Part shown: positions 55,937 through 64,000 of the stretch, in pieces
Numbering within the stretch: position 1 is the first letter of the stretch
Layout: each line of letters opens with the position of its first letter
Assembly (NCBI GenBank): GCA_016584305.1
Contig: JACEEZ010011998.1
Location: 58,256 to 122,255, forward strand
Source: Chionoecetes opilio
Lineage: Eukaryota > Arthropoda > Malacostraca > Decapoda > Majidae
Length of the DNA stretch: 64,000 nucleotides
Direction of reading: 5' to 3'
The notes under the pieces: generated by a model
Seen by the model: the letters and a program-made list of their open reading frames with translations, nothing else
Told to the model about the DNA's origin: nothing
Databases searched by the model: none
Translations under genes and position numbers: made by a program

Positions 55937-56645
55937 ATATGACTGGTTTATCAGTATATATTGATATACTGTAGTCTTGTAAATGTTTGTTTTATAATAT
56001 TATCAAATAAAAAACAGTAAAACACGCTAAAGATATGCCATTACGAGACTCTGAAGAATTATGCATTCACTTCAACTCTTCGCCATTTAAAACTTTGCGA
56101 GTCAACTTTTATCATGAAGGGTATCAATAGAAGCGCAATTTTATTAGCTTTCCATTGATATATTTCGTTTTCGGATAAATGAATTAGAACCATGCATAAA
56201 ATTTGCGTTAAATAAATAAATAAAATCATCAATCGGTTAATTTTCCCCGATTGATGTTATTATTTACTTATATATTTCTTTTTCTTGATAAATAAATTAG
56301 CACCATGTATAAATTAGCGTTAACTAAATAAATAACCTCTTCAATCGGGAAAATTACCCGATTGATGATTTTATTTATTTATTTAATGCTAATTTATGCA
56401 TGGTTCTAATTCATTTATCAGAAAACGAAATACATCAATGGAAAGCTAATAAAATTGCGCTTCTATTGATACCATTCATGATAAAAGTTGACTCGCAAAG
56501 GTTTAATTGGCGAAGAGTTGAAGTGAACCAGAGTCTCGTAATGGTATTTCTTTAGCGTGATTTTCTGTTCTGTTTTATTTGATAATATTATAGAACAAAC
56601 ATTTACGAAGATTACAGTATGTCATATATACTGATAAACCAGTCT
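55937..56645. mobile_element. Divergent foldback element related to X/Y
   Basis: Arms starting GACTGGTTTATCAGTATAT (left, about 55940) and ending ACTGATAAACCAGTC (right, about 56632-56646) pair along most of their length. They share CCATTGATATATTTCG, TTATCAAATAAAAAAC and TAAATTAGCGTTAACTAAAT with the foldbacks at 43037 and 62646. The centre has three short inverted segments (56225-56360), so it is rearranged. The CGTGGCC-type ends are missing and no target duplication was found. Confidence 0.75.
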
Positions 56646-57068
56646 ATATGATAGTCCATAGACCACTATATCTCTTTGTCGGGCGGGCCGCAGGCCGCTA
56701 TGTAGCCTGGCAATTTCAAAACATTGTCGCGTGAACAGTCCAGAGATATAGTGGTCTATGTCACACCACATACCAGAAACAGACAAAACATCACAAGACA
56801 GCATCAATATTTTGTAGAGCCCCCGTCTACTTCGATAACCTTTCGTAGCCTTCGTGGCATTGACTCGACAAGCTGTTGGGGAACGTTGGGTTGTGCTCGA
56901 AGGTTCTCCCATAACACTTTTACGTCGCCGAGTAACTCCATCCGATCCCCTCCGATGTATCCATTCCACTGTTTACTCATATGGGCCCACACGTGTTCAA
57001 TCGGGTTGATGTCCGGCGATCGTGGAGGCCAGTCAAGAAGTGTCACTTCTGGATGTGCCACCAACCAG

Positions 57069-57986
57069 CAGAGGTGGGCATCGCAAATTTTTTCCCAATT
57101 CCGCAATCGCAATTCCGCAATTCCGTCCTGCACCAGTCCACAATCGCAATTCCGCAATTTTTTTCAGATAGACCTTTTCGCAATCGCAATTCCGCAATTC
57201 CGCAAACTAATTTTGACACCTACAATTAAAACAAAACACCTACAATTTAAAAAAAAAATGTCTCTAGACATTTTTTCTCATCTCTTAGACTCTTAAACAC
57301 CTACAATTAAAACAAAAAATGTCTCTAGACTCTTTATTAGTGTTTTATACTTCTGTATTCCTATTCTGTTTCTGTCTATACTTGTTACTTGTCCTTCACA
57401 ATTAAGTCTTTGTCTCTTTTAGTGTTTTTCTTTACTTTTACACTTCACAGTCTACTGGCTAGTAATCACTAATCTAAGTAATCTACTAATCTCCCTCTTC
57501 CTCCTCCTCCTCCTCCTCCCACTTCTTCTGGTTCAGCATGTGGAGGTTGGCAACTAATCACACACACGGCCAGCGTACACGCTCTCAATCCCAAATTCCA
57601 GCACGCACTGACTGAGTGACTGTGCTACACTTGGCAAGTTGGCAGTTGGCAGTGTCGTCTCCACAATATTTGGTGGGAACTTATGATCACGCGGGCACTT
57701 GCCACTTTGAAGGTGGTGACCGTCACAATTATTGCGATTGCGTTTCAAACTTTTGGCGGTCGGCAACCCGCAATTCTGCATTTTTTTCAGGCATCCGTAA
57801 TTGCGCAATTCCGCAACCGAATTACCCATTCCGCAAGTTATTGCGATTGCGTTTCAAAATTTTGGCGGTCCGCAATTCGCAATTCCGCAATTTTTTCAGG
57901 CATCCGTAATTGCGCAATTCCGCAACCGAATTACCATTCCGCAAGTTGCGGAATTGCGGACTAAAATTGCGGAATGCCCACCTTTG
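57069..57986. mobile_element. hAT element inside the Tc1-like gene, 8-bp TSD CCAACCAG
   Basis: Starts CAGAGGTGGGCAT and ends ATGCCCACCTTTG, a hAT-type end (CAGRGGTGGGCA). CCAACCAG is at 57061-57068 and 57987-57994. The subterminal regions are arrays of the word TTGCGGAATTGCGGA and its inverse. The middle has a (CTC)n tract (57495-57520) and no transposase, so it is a non-autonomous 918-bp copy. Confidence 0.93.
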
Positions 57987-58246
57987 CCAACCAGTCCCTT
58001 ACAACCCGGCCAGTGTGAATTGGGCTGTTATCTTGGGCCAGATAAACATGAAATGCATCTTCCTCCGTGAATAATGCCTTCACAGATGGCAAGAACACAT
58101 CTTCCAGGATGTCAACATTGTCTGCAAAGGTGAGACGCCTAGATATCTAGACCAGCTCACCTACGCCACTCCACGCCATCCAGCCCCAAACGCCACCCGC
58201 GATACGACCACTCCTATTGTTTGCAACAATATTCCCTTCGTCGTAT

Positions 58247-58491
58247 CTGTAATATAAATGCAGAGGTTATTAGAGTGTATGTTATAACCCACATGAGAAG
58301 CTAGTTTATTTGCGCGTAATTGGGGGATGGGGGAAGGTAAAAGGGCAAAATGCATTGTTACGTGCCTAGTTTGAGACAATAATTCAACCATTTTTCATAT
58401 GTAGAAAAACTGATGAAGTGATTGTCTTAGGGACACATAGTTAAAATGTTGATTATTACAATTCCGATAACCATACACTGGATTTGCTCAC
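58247..58491 (-). other. Apparent spliceosomal intron of the Tc1-like gene
   Basis: Minus strand reads ACAAG|GTGAGCAAATC at 58491 and TTATATTACAG|ATACGACG at 58247. Removing it joins two transposase segments in frame (VNT + RYDEGN). Length 245 bp; the 3' end is T-rich. Seen directly: GT-AG ends and frame continuity. Inferred: that it is spliced. Confidence 0.75.
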
Positions 58492-59230
58492 CTTGTGTTA
58501 ACTTTTCGCCATACTGATTGTGGTGCTAGACTCTCCGAGGAAAACACCTTTTCGTCACAAAAAATGACATTCTGCCTGAATTCCATTCCCATATCAGCAT
58601 ACTCTCTTGCAAATGCTAACCGAATCTAATTGCATCTTGCCGTCAAGAGAGGTTTGATAACTGGGGTTCGAGCAAATAATCCAGACGCCCGAAGTCGACG
58701 CGCAGTTGTTCGTATGCTGCATGGTAGCTGCAGCATATTGCATGGGCACTGCGTAATGGTTGAACTTCCATGGTTGCTGTTATTGCTTGGTCTTGCATTT
58801 CTGTTGTGACCCTAGGGCGACCTGAACGGTGACGGTTCTTTGTTTTCCGTTCCTCCTCATGTTGCTTTATCCACCTTGTCACTGTTCTCTTATTGACACC
58901 GAATACTTGCGCAATGTATTCACTATTTTCTTCTTTTTCATAAAGGGAGATTATACCACCTCTCATCTCCTTGGTGGTTGGATGCATGTGACTAGCTCTC
59001 TCCATACTCCTGCCGGTGGTGATGTATGTGGCCCTCAATGGCTCTGGTGTAAAGATGAAATGTCCTAGTGATCATTGCTGGGCCGAATATACCTCGCATT
59101 CCACATCGAATAATATGAAACCTTAACGCAGTAAATTTATTGAACCTTTGAAATACCCTTGGATTGTTTTAGACATTGTCTCATCGGCGGCAGATATGAA
59201 GCTTTGAACTCTTATCTGAACAGTAGCTTA

Positions 59231-59925
59231 AAGCCGCGGTCACACGAACAACTTTTCCGTCAATATTCAGGCGGCAATTATTCAGCAAAGGCAACACCTT
59301 GCCGTGTTTTGGTCACACGGACTTTCACAGAGGTAGCAAGAGTTTGAATGGCAATTTTGGCTTCTCAAGATGTATCTGAAGAAGTGTCTTTGGAAAAATA
59401 GGGATAAATAGGGAGAAACTGGTTCACAAATAGGGTGGTGAATGATTGAAATGGATTCTTGTGTATGGAAGTGCGTCAGACATATAACATTCAACATTCA
59501 AACATCAAAGTGATTAATAATATGTTGGTATCCCCTAAAAATGTTTGTTATTAATAGACCGTCAACAAGGAAAATGTATACCATCCCTAACTCATGTAAA
59601 TCTTTCTAGGCGTTTTGTATCCTTCAAATCGCTTAAAAAGACGTACAAGAATGTACAGGGCTTCACAATTCGTCTTGTAATCGGTTCTTGCCACTATGTA
59701 GCTATGTATTTCAGCTTCTGTATATTGAATTAGAGCGTGCATTAAAAATAAATGTAAAATTATATGCGTTTGTGGTAGGAATTCGGTGACAATATTCTGG
59801 CAAGAATATTGTCGAAAGACCAACATGATGGTGTTCATAAAAAAGCGCAATTATATCAGATTTTGGGCCACGTTTGTGTTGCCGGCTGTAATATTGCCAG
59901 AAAAGTTGTTCGTGTGACCGCGCCT
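59231..59925. mobile_element. Harbinger-type MITE, 695 bp, TSD TTA
   Basis: Ends AAGCCGCGGTCACACGAAC and GTTCGTGTGACCGCGCCT pair over about 27 bp (including AACTTTTC). TTA lies at 59228-59230 and 59926-59928. Inside are a fragment of LINE C-terminus (about 59370-59540) and a second internal GGTCACACGGAC word. No transposase. Confidence 0.8.
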
Positions 59926-60328
59926 TTAGGGATTCAGGCTTGCCAACCACGAGCATGTAACTGCGTTAGGGTTTTCATAATGTTTCGCGAGTTTACATTT
60001 CATATTCGGACAAAACCGTGACACGACTTTTGTCTTAGACTGTACTATAGGTAAAACAAGTATCGGTGCATAGGGGTCCGATGAATACTGTAAACATTCG
60101 GTCAAGTGCTGATGATATGGGAGGGTTGGTATGCCATGAATTGGGTGATGATAGAATGGAATAATACATATTGAATTGGGTGTTTCTAGAGTTCGAACCG
60201 GCTAACGATTGTTTTACCTCCAACCCTTGGTTTCAGACTTTTCGGAGCGTGTCGTATTCTCGAGTAACGTTCCGAACAGATGGTCCGTCAGCAACACATT
60301 ATGTTTGGCGAGGGAATAACACAAGTTT

Positions 60329-60560
<232 letters not shown>

Positions 60561-60569
60561 CTCTCATCT

Positions 60570-61999
60570 CTACCTCACATATCTCGTTTTCTTTCTCGTC
60601 TGCCCGTTCCACGAACCGTATGCACATATTTTTTTCCTGCTGTACTGCAATATTCGTGAAGTGTTGTTCTTAGTTAGCTATGCGTTACTAACGCACCCTA
60701 ACAACAGTAATCGGCAATATTTTATAGGGAATTATATATCACGTGCAATGCTCCGTGTTACTAGACTTTATTTGCTTTGTAAATGGTTTGTGTAATCTTC
60801 GCCCAGTGTAGTGGTTATATCACTGTTACCCTTTTGCGTACAATCATAAACGTATTTTATGTCACGTTAGACATTGGTGGCATCCATGCCTTTCACGCTG
60901 CATGCACGGTATGGCTGTAGCGGGGATATCCAGTATTTATTGTTAATATAATATGTGAAGCAATGATATTATTCTTAGTATGATATTAGTCTACTTTAGT
61001 TCCCTTTATGAATACCAAAATGTATTATTGACTATATCTTTACCACATTCGTTTGACCATGCACATTTGCCCACGTGCATGTCACAGTGAGGTGATGTCT
61101 ACTCATATGTGGTATTTGTCAAATGATATACAATCGTTAAGTGTATGGCGGCATACCACGTAACGCTGCCGATATCATGCCGCATTACGTCCGCACTCAG
61201 ATAACCAAATACAAGCATACACGGAACTGTCGTTACATTCGTTACCTGCTATATTAGAGTTCCCATTGTGGAATCCAACGTTCACACTGTGTATCAATAT
61301 ATCATATTAAACAAAATATTACTCACTGTTGACACACACGCTATATGGTGATACATGGCATATTCCTGCCATCAGACTCATCCAACGTATAGCCGGTAAT
61401 CACACTATGTTTTGCGTTTTCTCGTTCACGTAATGTCAGAATGTTTCACGCATAAGTGCACCGATACTTGTTGTACCCATAGTACATAAGATTTTATGAA
61501 CAACCACTCGAATAAACGATCTCGAGGTCCTCAAAAGAAATTAGGAAAAAAAGTTCTGCGGTATTAGTATCTACAGCATTAACCAAAACGCCCGAATTGC
61601 GTGGAGAGAGTCATCAGCGTGACGGACTACTAATAAGTAGGCTACACCGTTCACAAGCCTCAACACCGGTCGCTATCACCTCGTTGTTGTCTCGTGATGC
61701 ATTATAACAACAAAAAATAGTGTTACGTTTATTTATCTGATTCCGTGTGTTCTACAAAACCTATTATAGTATTTTAAATTTGCCAATCATAAACTGCTTA
61801 GAGTAGATCAGTACAGTGTCGTCCATTAAAACACGCACATGCAACCAGCCCAGAAACCATCGTTACCACAGCCTTGCTTAATCATATGAATGAGGTCATT
61901 GACATAGAGGACAAACAACAAACATGAGGTTGGCGAGCTCTAACGCACACCCATGGAAACAGTAACAAGGGCAGTACCAATAACACACACAGTTCGTCA
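60570..61999. other. No recognisable gene
   Basis: AT-rich DNA with no motif-bearing frame over 60 codons. AACCAAAACGCCCGAATT at 61580 is shared with the LINE fragment at 19438 (inverse), probably a short LINE scrap. Confidence 0.5.
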
Positions 62000-62162
62000 C
62001 TCTATACCAGGGGTGGGGAACCATTTTACTACCAAGGGCCATTTGGATATTCATGACATCAGTCGCGGGCCATACAAAACTATCAACTTAAAAATTTTCC
62101 TGCTTTTTTCGCCCGCTGATGAGAACCATACGTGAATTATACGTGTCTGCCCGTCATCTATG

Positions 62163-62460
62163 GCGGGGTTCACACTACACGTTTTTGCTGTGCGTGTCTA
62201 CGTGGGCGTGGCGATCAGTGACGTCACAGTGACGTCGCCCCGCCACTCCCGCAGCTACGTAAAAAGAATTGGGAGCTCCGAATAATGTGAGCTGGGACGT
62301 GCGTCTCAAGGTCAGTGACGTCATCACTGCTCCAGCAATATGGTGGTTGCGGGGAGCCTGTGTTCACACTACACAGGCAGGAAGTGACGTCACTGTGACG
62401 TACTGTGAGTCACTGATGACAAGATGCACGTCCAGCAAAAACGTGAAGTGTGAACCGGGC
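62163..62460. mobile_element. MITE nested in the hAT element
   Basis: Ends GCGGGGTTCACACTACACG and the complement of GCCCGGTTCACACTTCACG, continuing to pair through TTTTTGCTG. Flanked by CTATG (62158-62162, 62461-62465); if one more base is given to each end the duplication is TAT. It contains several GTGACGTCA words. The TTCACAC end resembles Harbinger-type MITEs, but the duplication is not TTA. Confidence 0.8.
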
Positions 62461-62645
62461 CTATGTGTCCTATTCGTCCCGTAATGGACGTGCTTGTCCC
62501 TTAAAATTTACGTTATAAGTATTATGCATGCACTTAATAACAATTTATGTTGGTATGAAAAAAAAGCTTCTAGATTTATTGATTTTGAGTTTCGTTTGTG
62601 GTTGCCTTGGCAGGGCCTGACCAAATGGTTTTGCGGGCCTTATAC

Positions 62646-63599
62646 CGTGGCCACCGAGAGAGAAGGCCTGATGAATCGCCCGTGACGTCACACAATCTAG
62701 ATCTCACTGCTCCGCTCCCCGTACAAGTTTACCTACCTAATATAATGTTTATCAGTATAAAAGATATACTATTATCTTCGGAAATGTTTGTTCTATAATA
62801 CTATCGAATAAAAAACCGTAAAACACACAAAACAAATGCCATTATGAGACTTTCAAGAAATATGCATTAACTTAAACTCTTCACCATTTAATATTTTGCG
62901 AGAAAACTTTTTACATGGAGAATATCAATAGAAGCGGAATTTAATTAGCTTTCCATTGATATATTTCGTTTAGTGATAAATGAAGTAGCAGCATGCATAA
63001 ATTAGCGTTAACTAAATATAAAAAATCATGAACTCGGATAATTTCTTACCTAATATAGTATTATAATAATTATATCAGTATAAAATATATACTGTTATCT
63101 TCGGAAATGTTTGTTCTATAATATTATCAAATAAAAAACCGTAAAACACACTAAAGAAATGCCATTATGAGACTTTCAAGAAATATACATGAGCTTAAAC
63201 TCTTCGCCATTTAATATTTTGCGAAAAAAACTTTTTACATGGAGAATATCAATGGAAGCGGAATTGAATTAGCTTTCCATTGATATATTTCCTTTTCTGA
63301 TTAATGAATTAGAACTATGCATAAATTAGCGTTAACTAAATAAATAACATCATGTAAACGGGTAATTTTTCCCGATTGATGAGGTTATTTATTTAGTTAA
63401 CGCTAATCTAACACTAACGCTAATCTACGGTTTTTTATTTGATAATATTATAGAACAAACATTTCCGAAGATAACAGTATATCTTTTATACTGATAAACA
63501 TTATATTAGGTAGGTAAAGTTTTACGGGGAGCGGAGCGGTGAGATCTAGATGGTGTGACGTCACGGGCAATTCATCAGCCTTCTCTCTCGGTGGCCACG
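62646..63599. mobile_element. Foldback element of the X/Y family, 7-bp TSD CTTATAC
   Basis: Starts CGTGGCCACCGAGAGAGAAG and ends in its exact complement. CTTATAC at 62639-62645 and 63600-63606. 954 bp, nearly all arm sequence, with the centre near 63365. It shares the ACGGGGAGCGGAGCGG and AT-rich arms with 43037-45565. No coding capacity. Confidence 0.95.
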
Positions 63600-63643
63600 C
63601 TTATACGGCCCGCGGGCCGGACGTTCCCCACCCTGCTCTATAC

Positions 63644-64000
63644 ATTGCTACAATTGCCAAAAACATAGTCATGCCACAACCGAGTCTTTTAAAGCTTTAA
63701 AGAGAACATCACGCCGGACTCTGTTATACGCCTGTGAAAATTATAAATGTAACAAACAACTTCTTCTTTTCTTTCTAAATCAATAAACAGGCGTAACGCT
63801 ACAATGTTTCTAGGCATCCCCTGCCCGCCTGGGCCCCTGCTTGTTCACGGTCCGGACGGAACCACTCATCCAGTCTTTTACAAAGGATCATGTCATATAT
63901 TTGGCAATACTGTTCATCACACTTATACCTCTATAATTAGATACCTGACTGCGTAAACTACGCTTAAATATCATGAATAGTTTTGCTGTTATCTGAAGGA
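63644..64000. other. No recognisable gene
   Basis: The last 350 bp hold no motif-bearing frame or repeat that I recognise. A AGTCTTTTAAAGCTTTAAAG phrase at 63684 is weakly palindromic. Confidence 0.45.

Larger units (their letters stand above)
56804..59005 (-). pseudogene. Tc1-like transposase gene, intron-containing, interrupted by hAT
   Basis: Minus strand. The N-terminal helix-turn-helix region has YIAQVFGVNKRTVTRWIK and RSGRPRVTT (58930-58800). After a frameshift near 58725 comes a TTARRLRASGLFARTPVI-like linker, then the first catalytic aspartate in NVIFCDEKVFS (about 58560). Exon two (from 58246) has RYDEGNIVANNRSGR and VWGWMAWSGVGE, then LTFADNVDILEDVFLP, the second aspartate in VYLAQDNSPIHTGR and, past the hAT insertion, the third acidic residue in DWPPRSPDINPIEHVW (about 57035-56985). 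Stop at 56804. It has a premature stop near 58633. Each step matches Tc1/mariner DD(E/D) order. Terminal repeats were not found. Confidence 0.85.
62008..63635. mobile_element. Non-autonomous hAT element hosting two nested elements, 8-bp TSD CTCTATAC
   Basis: Starts CAGGGGTGGGGAACC and ends GTTCCCCACCCTG. Direct repeat CTCTATAC at 62000-62007 and 63636-63643 fits nTnnnnAn. Without the two nested insertions it would be only about 370 bp, a MITE-sized hAT derivative containing GGGCC-rich flanks. Confidence 0.93.

Overview
The window looks like repeat-dense, gene-poor nuclear DNA from an arthropod, most likely a malacostracan or decapod crustacean. The support is arthropod-type CCTAA/TTAGG-derived minisatellites, a tRNA-derived SINE, BEL/Pao and Ty3/Gypsy retrotransposons, several non-LTR lineages, and hAT, Tc1, PIF/Harbinger and foldback DNA transposons. 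The species is an inference. I found no intact single-copy host gene; almost every recognisable coding stretch is a decayed transposon gene. Two single-N positions (1835, 20661) and zones of inflated homopolymers (about 1740-1840, 11280-14640, 51650-54400) point to a draft, imperfectly polished assembly.

Region by region. 1-8570: a 1.8-kb compound repeat (LINE 3' end plus two hAT C-termini) occurs twice in direct orientation around a 5'-truncated BEL/Pao element. 8570-17700: mostly non-coding, with short tandem duplications. It also holds a 3-kb inverted-repeat element whose broken gene resembles a multi-copy arthropod family with acidic nuclease-like motifs and a cysteine-rich (CXC) tail, a second inverted-repeat element containing a 131-bp LINE insertion with clear target-site duplication (TSD), and a Harbinger transposase fragment. 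17700-23260: LINE fragments and a 2.6-kb tandem duplication whose junction carries an N, probably an unmerged contig overlap.

22768-48044: the main structure of the window. One Ty3/Gypsy element on the minus strand (called B) has 254-bp LTRs at 47791-48044 and at 22768-22869 plus 24844-24995. Its roughly 25-kb span is produced by nested insertions: a hAT-like element in the 3' LTR (8-bp TSD); a second complete Gypsy, A, in pol (5-bp TSD), itself hit by a LINE in its 5' LTR; a 5.2-kb terminal-inverted-repeat element (3-bp TSD, filled with telomere-like minisatellite) in gag; and, in the leader, a foldback-in-foldback (7-bp TSDs), a Harbinger-type MITE (TTA) and a hAT element (8-bp TSD). Most insertion boundaries can be read to the base, so order of arrival can be reconstructed.

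48044-64000: LINE fragments, including a poly(A) LINE inserted inside another LINE; a (TA)n tract; a divergent foldback; a Tc1-like transposase gene with an apparent 245-bp spliceosomal intron and a hAT element inserted in its catalytic domain; a Harbinger-type MITE; a long (CT)n tract; and a hAT element containing both a MITE and another copy of the 7-bp-TSD foldback family. There is no operon-like organisation. Relationships between features are insertional, and regulation is visible only as LTR parts (primer site, polypurine tract, polyadenylation signals).
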